DNA from: Nakamurella endophytica
GTDB taxonomy: Bacteria > Actinomycetota > Actinomycetes > Mycobacteriales > Nakamurellaceae
NCBI RefSeq assembly: GCF_014646215.1
Contig: NZ_BMNA01000006.1
Location: 62,001 to 126,000 of the forward strand
Direction: 5' to 3'
DNA: 64,000 nucleotides
Position numbers and translations under genes: made by a program. Shown piece by piece: positions 1 to 9,274 of the stretch. Position 1 is the stretch's first letter. Each line of letters opens with the position of its first letter. The notes under the pieces were generated by a model. It was not told where the DNA came from and made no database searches. It saw only the letters and a program-made list of their open reading frames with translations.

Positions 1-123
1 CCGTCGCCGGCCACCGGGCGCGGGCTGCTCCCGGGCGGGGGCCTCGCGCGCGGCCCCGGCCATCGCCCGCAGCGCCTGGGACAGCACGGTCTCCGGATCG
101 CCGGGGCGGTCCTGCGGGCTCAC
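1..123 (-). CDS. N-terminal fragment of protein downstream of ECF sigma gene (possible anti-sigma)
   Basis: About 41 codons read leftward from a GTG at 123 and run off the window edge. The GTG overlaps the TGA of the sigma gene (GTGA, 123-120), so the two are translationally coupled. The visible peptide starts VSPQDRPGDPETVLSQALRA and is followed by an Ala/Arg/Pro-rich stretch. Genes cotranscribed just after an ECF sigma factor are often membrane anti-sigma factors, and an N-terminal helix of this kind would fit. No zinc anti-sigma motif or membrane segment lies in the visible part, so the function is inferred from position only. Confidence 0.5.
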   Translation of the reverse strand, partial: MSPQDRPGDPETVLSQALRAMAGAAREAPAREQPAPGGRRR

Positions 124-764
124 CGCGCCCGCATGATGTCGCCCAGCTTGGCGACCGCGCGGCTGGCGGTGGACTTGACCGTGCCCTTGGACAGCCCGGT
201 GGCCTCGGCGATCTCGGCCTCGGAGAGCCCGCCGTAGTAGCGCAGCACCAGCACCTCGCGCTGCCGGGGGGCGAGATCGGCGAGGGCGGACACGACCGCC
301 TGGTGCTCGGCCGTGAGCAGCGCCAGCGACTCGGCCGACCGTTCGGTGCCCGGATGCGGCGGCACGTAGGCGCGGGCCGTGCGCCGGCGCCGCAGCATGG
401 ATCGCGAGCCGTTGACCACCGCCGTCCGCAGGTACCCGATGGCAGCCGCGGTGTCGCGCAGCCCCGACCAGTTGCGGAAGAGCCCGGCGAAGGCCTCCTG
501 CACGACGTCCTCGGCGGACGCCTGGTCGTCGACCAGCAGGATGGCCAGCCGCACCATGCCCATTCTGTGGGTGCGGTAGATGTCGTCGATCGTCATCGGG
601 CCGCCGGACGGCCGCTCGTCCGGCGGCATGGGGTTCAGGGTGACCAGCGAGCCGAGGGTCCGTTCCACGTCGGACTCGTAGCTCGGCGGGTCGGCGACCG
701 CACCGTCCGGGGCGCCGTCGTGGTCCGCCGGGCGGGCGTCCGCCGACGCCCGGTCCTGCGCCAT
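120..764 (-). CDS. RNA polymerase sigma factor, SigE-like ECF family
   Basis: ECF (group 4) sigma factor that would direct RNA polymerase to a small set of promoters. Region 2 is seen as YRTHRMGMVRLAILLVDD followed by AEDVVQEAF. Region 4 is seen as LAPRQREVLVLRYYGGLSE followed by the helix-turn-helix EIAEATGLSKGTVKSTASRA. The ATG at 764 gives 214 residues and has a GGGGGT stretch just upstream. A second in-frame ATG at 596 (MTIDDIYRTHR) gives 158 residues, nearer the usual 160-180 of the family, but has a poor ribosome site, so the start is uncertain. The next gene overlaps its stop by GTGA and is the likely cognate regulator. It is divergent from the sugar importer. Confidence 0.88.
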   Translation of the reverse strand: MAQDRASADARPADHDGAPDGAVADPPSYESDVERTLGSLVTLNPMPPDERPSGGPMTIDDIYRTHRMGMVRLAILLVDDQASAEDVVQEAFAGLFRNWSGLRDTAAAIGYLRTAVVNGSRSMLRRRRTARAYVPPHPGTERSAESLALLTAEHQAVVSALADLAPRQREVLVLRYYGGLSEAEIAEATGLSKGTVKSTASRAVAKLGDIMRAR

Positions 765-1116
765 CCCGACCCCCGTCCGTCCGTCGTCGCGCGGTCCGAC
801 CGCCACCCAGCCGTCGCCCGGTTGGTTCCGCCGGCGGGCTGCCCCGATCCTGGCACGGCCGGCCGACGTCGGGGCGCACGGCCGCTGCCCGACCGGCGTG
901 ACGGTCGCCCGGTCGTGGCTGGTCGGAGGGGTTGTCGCGGCCGGTGACGGGCCCTGCGCGGACCGGCGCACCGCTGTGCGTGGCGTCGTCGGGGTTACGG
1001 GATTGTTACCGCTGGCGAGCGATCACGACTTGCGCATCGGCATTGCAAGCGTTTTCATGCTCAGGTGCTGTGAGCGCCCTCACAGCGGTTCGTGTCCAGG
1101 AAGAGAGGTCAGCCGA
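765..1116. other. Divergent intergenic region, sigma gene / sugar importer
   Basis: About 350 bases without a convincing gene. The left half is GC-rich and could be part of a longer sigma reading frame. The right half (about 990-1080) is noticeably richer in A and T and carries the LacI-type operator at 1044-1057. This is the expected place for the importer promoter; I could not fix its -10 and -35 elements with confidence. Confidence 0.5.
1044..1057 (+). promoter_or_regulatory. LacI/cre-type operator
   Basis: TGCAAGCGTTTTCA fits the LacI/GalR-family consensus TGNAANCGNTTNCA, an imperfect palindrome around a central CG. It lies 60 bases before the GTG of the binding-protein gene. The LacI-family gene at 5025 ends the same operon, so autoregulated repression by that protein, relieved by the transported sugar, is the simplest reading. 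Confidence 0.7.
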
Positions 1117-2673
1117 GTGTCACGTACGTCGGCCAGCAGAGCGATGGCGAGCATCGCCGGGATCGGTGCCGTCGCGCTGATCCTGACCGCCTGTGGCGGT
1201 AGCGACAACAGCGGCGGTTCCAGCAGTTCCAGCGCGTCCAGTGTGTCCTCCAGCTCCTCCGACACCGCCTCGTCCAGCTCGGCCGGCACCGGCTCCGGCA
1301 GCGAGAGCTCGCCGGCAGCGCCGAACTCCGGTTCCTCGTCTGCGTCGAGTGGCGGGTCTTCCGGTGGTTCGAGCTCCGGCTCGGCACCGACGAGCGGTGG
1401 GTCACTGCCCAACGACGACGCCACGTGGTGCGACGACACCAAGAAGGCCTTCCCCGACATCTCCGGCAAGACCGTCACGGTCTACGCCGGGATCACCGGC
1501 GACGAGGGCACGCAGCTGTCCAGCTCGTGGAAGGACTTCACGACCTGCACCGGCGTGAACGTCACCTACACCGCGGACAAGAACTTCGAGACCCAGATCG
1601 TCCAGCAGGCCACCGCCGGCAACGCGGCCAACATCGCCTTCGTGCCGCAGCCGGGCCTGCTGCAGCAGCTCGTTGCCACGGGCAAGGTCGTCGAGGCGCC
1701 GGCCCAGGTCGCCGCCAACGTCGACAAGTACTGGGACAAGGGCTGGAAGACGTACGGCACGGTGGACGGCAAGTTCTACGCCGCCCCGCTGGGCGCCAAC
1801 GTCAAGTCGCTGGTCTGGTACTCGCCGAAGATGTTCAAGGCCAAGGGCTACACCGTGCCCACCACGTGGGAGGACATGGTCGCGCTCTCGGACAAGATCG
1901 CCGCCGACAACCCGAGCGGTCCCGCGGCGTGGTGCGCCGGTATCGAGTCCGGCACGGCCACCGGGTGGACCGCCACCGACTGGCTGGAGGAGGTCGTCCT
2001 GCGCCAGGCCGGCCCGGACGTCTACGACCAGTGGATCGCCCACAAGGTCAAGTTCTCCGACCAGCCGATCGCGGACGCGCTCAAGACCGTCGGGTCGATC
2101 TGGAAGAACAGCAAGTACGTGAACGCGGGCATCGGTGACGTCGCCTCGATCGCCAAGACCGCCTTCGCCGACGGCGGCCTGCCGATCCAGTCGGGCAAGT
2201 GCTACATGCACCAGCAGGCGTCGTTCTACGCCACGAACTTCAAGGGCACCCCGACCTTCGGGCCGGACGGCGACCTGTACGCCTTCTACGAGCCGGCGAT
2301 GTCCGACAAGAACTTCGGCAAGCCGATCGAGGTCGGCGGCGAGTTCGTCGCTGCGTTCTCCACCAACCCGGAGGTCCAGGCGTTCCAGTACTACCTGACC
2401 ACCGCGCACTGGGCGAACAACCAGTCCAAGTCCTCCAAGTCGCGCATCTCGGCGAACAAGGGCCTGGACATCAAGAACGTCGCAGACCCGATCAACAAGC
2501 TGTCCGTGCAGATCCTGCAGGATCCGACTTCGGTGTCCCGGTTCGACGCCTCGGACCTGATGCCGGCCGCGGTGGGTTCGGGTGCCGAGTGGTCGCAGCT
2601 GACCGCGTGGATCACCGGGCAGGACGACGCCACCACCCTCGCGGCGATCGACGCCGCATGGCCGGCCAGCTGA
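1117..2673 (+). CDS. Carbohydrate ABC transporter substrate-binding lipoprotein
   Basis: Extracellular sugar-binding lipoprotein of about 518 residues that captures a saccharide for the permeases encoded next. The GTG at 1117 has a ribosome site AGGAAGAGAGG at 1098-1108. Residues 1-26 form a lipoprotein signal ending in LTAC with Cys26 as lipidation site. A Ser/Gly/Ala-rich tether (about 28-95) leads to a periplasmic-binding-protein fold of the family-1 type, with the N-lobe strand KTVTVYAGI and the typical PTTWEDMVALSDKI segment. Overall layout resembles alpha-glucoside binding proteins (AglE-like), but the substrate is not decided by the sequence. Expression is probably controlled by the operator at 1044-1057. 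Confidence 0.92.
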   Translation: MSRTSASRAMASIAGIGAVALILTACGGSDNSGGSSSSSASSVSSSSSDTASSSSAGTGSGSESSPAAPNSGSSSASSGGSSGGSSSGSAPTSGGSLPNDDATWCDDTKKAFPDISGKTVTVYAGITGDEGTQLSSSWKDFTTCTGVNVTYTADKNFETQIVQQATAGNAANIAFVPQPGLLQQLVATGKVVEAPAQVAANVDKYWDKGWKTYGTVDGKFYAAPLGANVKSLVWYSPKMFKAKGYTVPTTWEDMVALSDKIAADNPSGPAAWCAGIESGTATGWTATDWLEEVVLRQAGPDVYDQWIAHKVKFSDQPIADALKTVGSIWKNSKYVNAGIGDVASIAKTAFADGGLPIQSGKCYMHQQASFYATNFKGTPTFGPDGDLYAFYEPAMSDKNFGKPIEVGGEFVAAFSTNPEVQAFQYYLTTAHWANNQSKSSKSRISANKGLDIKNVADPINKLSVQILQDPTSVSRFDASDLMPAAVGSGAEWSQLTAWITGQDDATTLAAIDAAWPAS

Positions 2674-2769
2674 CGCGCGGCCGGCTCCGCGGCTGACAGC
2701 TCGTGACAGCCCGGACCCCGTCGCCCGCACCCGGGGGGCGGACAGGCACTTCGTAGTGGGGGGGCAGGT

Positions 2770-2798
2770 GGCTCGACCCGGTTCGACCGGGTCGGGCC
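2770..2798 (+). promoter_or_regulatory. Intercistronic stem-loop between binding protein and permeases
   Basis: A 13-bp stem (arms 2770-2782 and 2786-2798, one T.G pair) closed by the 3-base loop TCG. There is no U-tract, so it looks more like an mRNA 3'-end stabiliser or partial attenuator than a full terminator. Such hairpins commonly let a binding protein be made in excess over its permeases. Confidence 0.6.
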
Positions 2799-2897
2799 AT
2801 CTGCTTCCCGCTTGTGCAGGACCTGTCGCGCCGGCAGGCGGTGCCGCACGACCGAACTTTCCGCTACCGCCTGACCGACGAGAGGAGTGAAGGCGAG

Positions 2898-4076
2898 TTG
2901 ACTCAGACCCTGACCCGGCCGACCGAGCCGGCGCACGTGCGCAAGGAGCCCGCCGGCAACAACTGGATCACCTGGCTGGTCGGCGCGATCCTGGGCGTCA
3001 TCATCGTGGCGCTGGTATGGATCGGCTGGAAGGCATTCACCGGCACCAAGATCCTGTTCGACTCGACGAAGTCGCACGGCTGGTTCCTGAACATGCTGTT
3101 CAACCCCACCTCGGCGGTCCAGAAGATCATCGTCATGGTGCTGGCCATCGCCCTGTTCGTGGGTGTGATGGCCTTGATCCTGTTCCTGGTGGACCGCGAG
3201 CGGGTGCCCAACGGCACCCTGGTGCTCGGCTTCCTCGGCCCGGTCATCGTCGCGGTGTCCGTCGGCTTGGTGTGGCCGGCGGTCAAGACGATCTTCCAGT
3301 CCTTTCGCAAGTTCGACCAGTTCGGCCGCGACCTGGGGTGGAACGGCTTCCACAACTACGGCTACATCTTGTCCATCGGCAAGGGTGACCTGATCATCAA
3401 CACGGTGCTCTGGGTCTTCCTGGTGCCGATCTTCGCGACAGTGTTCGGACTGGTCTACGCGGTCCTGGTCGACCGCACCCGGTTCGAGGCGGCGGCCAAG
3501 GCCTTGATCTTCCTGCCGACCGCGATCTCGATGGTGGCCGCGTCGATCATCTGGCGGTACGTCTACTACGCGCCTGCGCCGTCCGGCCAGCCACAGGTCG
3601 GCTTGGCCAACGCCGTCGTCACCGCATTCGGCGGGTCGCCGTCGAACTGGACCCTGAAGTTCCCGCAGGCCACCTTCGCGATGATCGTCGTGATGATCTG
3701 GATCCAGGCCGGGTTCGCGATGACCACGCTCTCCGCGGCGATCAAGGCGGTTCCCGACGACATCATCGAGGCGGCTCGGATCGACGGCGCCAGCGGCATG
3801 CGGCTGTTCCGTTCGGTCACGGTGCCCACCATCCGACCGACCCTGGTCGTGGTCATCACCACCGTGGCGATCGCCTCCTTGAAGACCTTCGACATCGTCA
3901 ACGTGATGGGCGGCAACCTGCCCAACAACGACATCCTGGCCAACGCCTTCTACCGGCAGATCACGGTCTCGCAGCCCGGCTTCGCCGGTGCGAGCGCGGT
4001 GCTGATCTTCGTCATCGTGCTGCCCGTGATCGTGTTCAACGTCCGTCAGATGAAGAAGTCGGAGGGCATCCGATGA
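2898..4076 (+). CDS. Sugar ABC transporter permease, MalF/AglF-type
   Basis: Inner-membrane permease of a CUT1-family importer, about 392 residues from a TTG at 2898 that follows GAGAGGAG at 2879-2886. An ATG at 2814 in the same frame would add 28 unconvincing residues. Three extra N-terminal membrane segments (about 24-45, 69-92, 100-125) precede the conserved core, as in MalF-like partners. The cytoplasmic EAA loop, contact site for the ATPase, is at about 291-310 (EAARIDGASGMRLFRSVTVP). The stop overlaps the next gene by ATGA. No ATPase is encoded nearby; a shared MsiK/UgpC-type ATPase elsewhere would be needed. Confidence 0.92.
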   Translation: MTQTLTRPTEPAHVRKEPAGNNWITWLVGAILGVIIVALVWIGWKAFTGTKILFDSTKSHGWFLNMLFNPTSAVQKIIVMVLAIALFVGVMALILFLVDRERVPNGTLVLGFLGPVIVAVSVGLVWPAVKTIFQSFRKFDQFGRDLGWNGFHNYGYILSIGKGDLIINTVLWVFLVPIFATVFGLVYAVLVDRTRFEAAAKALIFLPTAISMVAASIIWRYVYYAPAPSGQPQVGLANAVVTAFGGSPSNWTLKFPQATFAMIVVMIWIQAGFAMTTLSAAIKAVPDDIIEAARIDGASGMRLFRSVTVPTIRPTLVVVITTVAIASLKTFDIVNVMGGNLPNNDILANAFYRQITVSQPGFAGASAVLIFVIVLPVIVFNVRQMKKSEGIR

Positions 4077-5020
4077 CGACCACCACCCCGCCGCTCATCG
4101 CGGCGCCCGAGCCGCAGCCGACCGGCCGCCGGCTGCGGGCCGCGCAGCGGGCGCAGGAGGCCAAGACCAAGCTCTCCTCGCCGTGGGCCTCCCTCATCGC
4201 GGTCGTCATCGCCGTCCTGTGGACCATCCCGACCATCGGTCTGCTGATCAACTCGGTGCGGTCGGAGCCGGGTCCGTCCAGCTCCGGCTGGTGGCGCCTG
4301 TTCGGCAGCGACGGGGTGGGCAACGTCATCCACTTCTCGTTCACCAACTACAGCCGGGCCTGGACCGGAAACGGCACCGGCAACCCGATGTCCGGGTTCA
4401 TCCTCAACACCTTCGTGGTGACGCTGCCCGCGGTGTTCATCCCGGTGACCCTCGCGCTCCTGGCCGCCTACGCCTTCGCGTGGATCGACTTCAAGGGCAA
4501 GAACTTCCTCTTCGTGGCGATCTTCGCGCTGCAGATCGTGCCGATCCAGGTGGCGCTGCTGCCGCTGCTGACCATGTACTCCAACTTCGGGCTCACCAGC
4601 TCGTTCTGGTCGATCTGGCTCTCGCACACGATCTTCGGGCTGCCGCTGGCGATCTTCCTGCTGCACAACTTCATGTCCGAGATCCCCGGCAGCCTGGTCG
4701 AAGCGGCCCGGGTGGACGGCGCCGGTCACGTCAAGATCTTCCTGCGGGTACTGCTGCCGCTTCTGGTCCCGGCCATCGCGGCGTTCAGCATCTTCCAGTT
4801 CCTGTGGGTCTGGAACGACCTGCTGGTCTCGCTGACGTTCGCCGGCCCGAACACCACCCCGATCACCCGCGGCATCCAGGGGCTGACCACCCAGTTCGCC
4901 TCCGCGGCCAACGTGCTCCCTGCCGCCGCGATCATCGCCATGCTGATCCCGCTCGCCGTGTTCCTGTCGCTGCAGCGGTTCTTCGTCCGCGGCCTGCTGG
5001 CCGGCAGCGTCAAGGGCTGA
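4073..5020 (+). CDS. Sugar ABC transporter permease, MalG/AglG-type
   Basis: Second permease of the importer, 315 residues with six membrane segments. The EAA loop is at about 210-229 (EAARVDGAGHVKIFLRVLLP). The N-terminal 35 residues are cytoplasmic, Pro/Ala-rich then basic. The ATG at 4073 overlaps the stop of the first permease, so the two are made in step and should form the heterodimeric channel. Only 4 bases separate its stop from the regulator gene. Confidence 0.93.
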   Translation: MTTTTPPLIAAPEPQPTGRRLRAAQRAQEAKTKLSSPWASLIAVVIAVLWTIPTIGLLINSVRSEPGPSSSGWWRLFGSDGVGNVIHFSFTNYSRAWTGNGTGNPMSGFILNTFVVTLPAVFIPVTLALLAAYAFAWIDFKGKNFLFVAIFALQIVPIQVALLPLLTMYSNFGLTSSFWSIWLSHTIFGLPLAIFLLHNFMSEIPGSLVEAARVDGAGHVKIFLRVLLPLLVPAIAAFSIFQFLWVWNDLLVSLTFAGPNTTPITRGIQGLTTQFASAANVLPAAAIIAMLIPLAVFLSLQRFFVRGLLAGSVKG

Positions 5021-5024
5021 TCCC

Positions 5025-6128
5025 GTGAGCCCTCGCGCACTGGGTGGCGGGGGAAGCGCGACCGGCAGCACCGCCCTGCCCCCGGACCCCGACCGCATGG
5101 TCGGGGCCGGGGGCATCGTGGAGGTGGCGGCGCTGGCCGGGGTCTCCCCGGCCACCGTGTCCCGTGCCCTGCGCGGCCTCCCCGGCGTCTCGGCGAGCAC
5201 CCGGGCCGCCGTCCGCGTCGCCGCCGAACAACTCGGTTACGTCGCCTCCGCGTCCGCCTCCGCGCTGGCCCGCGGCCGCACCAGTGCGGTCGGCGTCCTG
5301 GCCCCGTGGATCTCCCGCTGGTTCTTCGCCGCGGTGATCGAGGGCGCCCAGGAGCTGATCACCAGCCACGGGTACGACATGCTGCTCTACCCGCTCGGCG
5401 CCAACGCCGGTCCGGACGCCGGCCCGGTCGACGCGCGAGCCCTGCACAAGCGGGTCGACGGGGTGCTGGGCCTGAACGTGCCGGCGTCGATGCCCACCGA
5501 CTCGCTGCGGGACCTGCGGGTCCCGCTGGTCACCGTCGGATCGACGGTGCCGGGCCTGTCCGGGGTCCAGGTCGACGACGTCCGGATCGGCCTGGAGGCC
5601 ACCCGGCACCTGCTCGGGCTGGGTCACAGCCGGATCGGCTTCCTGGGTCTGGACCCGGACGACCTGTACGGCTTCACCGTCGCGGCCGACCGGCACCGCG
5701 GCTACGTCCAGGCGCTGGAGCAGGCAGGCATCGAGCCCGACCCGCGGCTGACCGAGGTCACCGGCTGGGCCGTGCAGGGCGGCGAGGCCGGGTTGGGGCA
5801 CCAGCTCGAACTGGCCGCTGCCGCCGGCCGGACCCTGCCGACGGCGTTCGTGGCGGTGAGCGACGAGGTCGCCATGGGCGCGCTCTACGCAGCCCGGTGC
5901 CGCGGCATCCGCGTGCCCCAGGACCTGTCCGTCATCGGCGTGGACGACCACGACCTGTCGTACCTGTTCGACCTGACCACCGTGTCGCAGCCGGTCCGCC
6001 GGCAGGGCCGGCTGGCGGCGGAGCTGCTGCTCGAGCAGATGGAGGGCGGCGCGGCGGCCCGCCCGCGCGTCGTGCAGATCGACCCGGGTCTGGTGGTCCG
6101 GTCGACGACCGGGCCGCCGCGGGACTGA
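5025..6128 (+). CDS. LacI-family transcriptional regulator of the sugar importer
   Basis: Ligand-responsive repressor of 367 residues from the GTG at 5025. The helix-turn-helix is at about 31-52 (IVEVAALAGVSPATVSRALRG). The hinge (about 70-90) ends in ALARGRTSAVGVL, followed by a ribose-binding-protein-like sensor domain (DDVRIGLEATRHLLGLGH; SVIGVDDHDLSYL). The 30-residue leader before the DNA-binding domain is unusual; an ATG at 5097 would remove it but has no ribosome site. It is the last gene of the importer operon and the natural ligand of the operator at 1044-1057. Confidence 0.93.
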   Translation: MSPRALGGGGSATGSTALPPDPDRMVGAGGIVEVAALAGVSPATVSRALRGLPGVSASTRAAVRVAAEQLGYVASASASALARGRTSAVGVLAPWISRWFFAAVIEGAQELITSHGYDMLLYPLGANAGPDAGPVDARALHKRVDGVLGLNVPASMPTDSLRDLRVPLVTVGSTVPGLSGVQVDDVRIGLEATRHLLGLGHSRIGFLGLDPDDLYGFTVAADRHRGYVQALEQAGIEPDPRLTEVTGWAVQGGEAGLGHQLELAAAAGRTLPTAFVAVSDEVAMGALYAARCRGIRVPQDLSVIGVDDHDLSYLFDLTTVSQPVRRQGRLAAELLLEQMEGGAAARPRVVQIDPGLVVRSTTGPPRD

Positions 6129-6269
6129 ACGGCGGTCCCGGACACGCCGGCCCGGTTCCCTTCCGGCGCCCGACGGATCCGTGCGGCGGTGACCGGCGGC
6201 CTGTGGCCGGCGGCCCGGTGGCGGGCGGCGGGTGGCCGGTGCCGGATCCGGTGCGGTCGGTCCGTCGCG

Positions 6270-7445
6270 TCAGCCGACGAGCTCGGCCGCGGGTTCGGCG
6301 ATCCGGCGGCGGTCGCCGGTGTAGCCGAGCGTGGCGGCGACCATGACGGCGCCCGCGACGGCCAGCGCGGCGCCGACCCACATCGTCGCGCGGTAGCCCA
6401 GGCCCACCTCGATGACCAGGGCGCCGAGCCCCGCGCCGATGGCGTTCGCGACGTTGAACGCCCCCTGGTTGGCCGCCGAGACCAGGCTGCCGCCGGTGCC
6501 GGCCTCCACGATGATCCGGTTCTGGACGACCGGGCCGAGCGAGAAGGCGACCATCCCGAACGCGACCAGCGTCACGACGGCCGGCACTGCGGCCGCCGAG
6601 GTCACGGTGAAGGCGACGAGCAGCAGGGCGACCACCGCCAGCCCCCAGGCCACGACCGGCATGCCCCAGCGGTCGCCGAACCGACCGCCGACCAGCGTGC
6701 CGACCGTCGTGCCGGCACCGAACAGCGCCAGCACCACGGTCACCCCGGTCGGACCGAGGCCGGACAGCTCCGTCAGGATCGGGGTGACGTAGGAGTACAC
6801 GGCGAACAGCGAGCCGAACCCGACCGTGGTGATCGCGAGGCCGAGCCACACCCGCGGCCGGCGGAAGGCGCCCAGCTCGGCCCGCACGTCGATGCGGACC
6901 TGGTCCTCGGGCAGCAGCAGCCGCAGCGCCAGCACGGTGAGCAGGCCGATGCCGGCCACGGCGGCGAAGGTCAGCCGCCACGTCAGGTGCTGACCCACCC
7001 AGGTGCCGGCCGGGACGCCGACGACGTTCGCCACGGTCAGCCCGACGAACATCAGCGAGATGGCCTGCGTCGCCCGGTGCGGGGCGACGGCGCGCCGCGC
7101 CGCGATGGCGCCGACCCCGAAGAACGACCCGTGCGCCAGTGCGGTGAGGACCCGCGCCGCCAGCAGGACCTGGAACGAGGGGGCCAGCGCCACGAGCAGG
7201 TTGCCGGTGACGAAGACGGCCATCAGGGTCATCAGGGTCTGCCGGGTGGTGAGCCAGGTGGCGACCAGCGTGGTGGTGGGGGCGCCGATCACGACGCCGA
7301 TGGCGTAGGCGGTGATGACGACGCCCATCGCCGGCACGGACACGTGCAGGTCGGCGCCGATCTGCGGCAGCAGGCCCATCATGACGAACTCGGTGCAGCC
7401 GATTCCGAAGGCGCCGACGGCGAGCGCGAAGAGTGCGCGCGACAA
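6270..7445 (-). CDS. MFS transporter, DHA1 drug/sugar efflux type
   Basis: Twelve-segment major facilitator of about 391 residues, close to the AraJ/YdhP/NepI group (FALAVGAFGIGCTEFVMMGL in segment 1, then LLPQIGADLHVSVPAMGVVI). I chose the TTG at 7445 because GGGAG stands 6 bases before it and the protein then begins directly with segment 1; an ATG at 7502 would add 19 residues without a ribosome site. It probably exports a small molecule by proton antiport; the substrate is unknown. It is divergent from the aldolase gene. Confidence 0.88.
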   Translation of the reverse strand: MSRALFALAVGAFGIGCTEFVMMGLLPQIGADLHVSVPAMGVVITAYAIGVVIGAPTTTLVATWLTTRQTLMTLMAVFVTGNLLVALAPSFQVLLAARVLTALAHGSFFGVGAIAARRAVAPHRATQAISLMFVGLTVANVVGVPAGTWVGQHLTWRLTFAAVAGIGLLTVLALRLLLPEDQVRIDVRAELGAFRRPRVWLGLAITTVGFGSLFAVYSYVTPILTELSGLGPTGVTVVLALFGAGTTVGTLVGGRFGDRWGMPVVAWGLAVVALLLVAFTVTSAAAVPAVVTLVAFGMVAFSLGPVVQNRIIVEAGTGGSLVSAANQGAFNVANAIGAGLGALVIEVGLGYRATMWVGAALAVAGAVMVAATLGYTGDRRRIAEPAAELVG

Positions 7446-7524
7446 GAGGACTCCCAGAGGTGCGATTGAGGTACCGGGACGCCCCTGGCCCGCCACGGAC
7501 ATCTTGCGCCGTGCGAACAGATTT

Positions 7525-7540
7525 GTCGAATCGTTTCGAC
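7525..7540. promoter_or_regulatory. Inverted repeat in MFS / aldolase divergent region
   Basis: GTCGAA, 4 bases, TTCGAC inside the most A/T-rich part of the intergenic stretch, about 80 bases before the MFS start. It may be an operator for the exporter. It is not the actinobacterial LexA box, which needs GAAC-N4-GTTC. Confidence 0.3.
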
Positions 7541-7713
7541 CGCGTTTTCGGGGCGCGACCCGGCCGCAGCGCCGGCTCACCGGCGCGGGATACTGTCGCG
7601 GACATCGGCGGCGCCAGCACGGCTCGTCGCCTCGCCCGACGGCCCGCGGGACAGCACCGGGCGACCATCTCGATCCCGCGGCTGCTCCACCGCCACGAAA
7701 GGACGCGTGCGCC

Positions 7714-8748
<1,035 letters not shown>

Positions 8749-8769
8749 CCCTTCTCCGCGCTGCAGTCG

Positions 8770-8801
8770 CCGGCCCGCCCCCGTCCCCGGGGGCGGGCCG
8801 G
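8770..8801 (+). terminator. Terminator of fba
   Basis: Perfect 14-bp GC stem (arms 8770-8783 and 8788-8801) with loop TCCC, 22 bases after the fba stop. No U-tract follows, as is common in high-GC actinomycetes. Confidence 0.8.
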
Positions 8802-8974
8802 TGGCATCTGCGCACCGGTCCGGCCGCCGCGCCGCTCCGTGGCGGCGCCGACGCCGTACCCACTGCTCCGTGACGGCTGGTGGTGCTCGGCCGGGTCCCC
8901 GACGCGGCGACGGCGGCGGACGGGTCGGACACCCAAGGCGGGCCGATCCCCAGTGGACACCCGGTCACCCATCG

Positions 8975-8997
8975 GTGTAATTCCAGATGTGTAATTC
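8975..8997. repeat. Direct repeat GTGTAATTC x2 upstream of rpf
   Basis: Identical 9-mers at 8975-8983 and 8989-8997, start to start 14 bases, in a strongly A/T-rich island. The second copy also forms CCAGA/TCTGG dyad symmetry with the intervening sequence. The arrangement resembles a two-site regulator element for the rpf gene 280 bases downstream. Confidence 0.5.
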
Positions 8998-9274
8998 TGG
9001 ACCGGCGTGTCGAGCGTGGGAACGCAGGGACAAGACGCTAGAACTGAGTGTGCTGGGACTCTTGTGACTTCTGTGACCGGCGTCGTACCGTACGTGCGGG
9101 CGACCGTCGGGGAAGCCCGTCGGTGCCCGCGGCCCCCGCCTCGCGCACCGGCACCGCGGTCGTCGCGGAAGCGGGCCGGGCGGGGCTGCAGCAGGGTCGG
9201 CGTCATGGGAAGAGGCACCGGCTCGGACGGCGAGGACGCCTGTCCCCGTGCGGCAGCGGCCACCGGAGGCAGGC

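Larger units (their letters stand above)
8749..9274. other. Intergenic region between fba and rpf
   Basis: About 525 bases with no credible gene on either strand. It holds the fba terminator (8770-8801), a GC-rich stretch, a paired direct repeat in A/T-rich sequence (8975-8997), and a TGTGAC pair near 9064-9078, then a long leader to the rpf start. I looked for a c-di-AMP (ydaO-type) riboswitch, which often precedes rpf genes, and could not recognise its conserved core. Confidence 0.5.

Noticed and set aside
7525..7540. LexA/SOS box
   Set aside because: The inverted repeat is GTCGAA-N4-TTCGAC and lacks the GAAC-N4-GTTC core.
8802..9274. c-di-AMP (ydaO-type) riboswitch before rpf
   Set aside because: This is the expected class for rpf genes, but I could not find its conserved core blocks in the leader.
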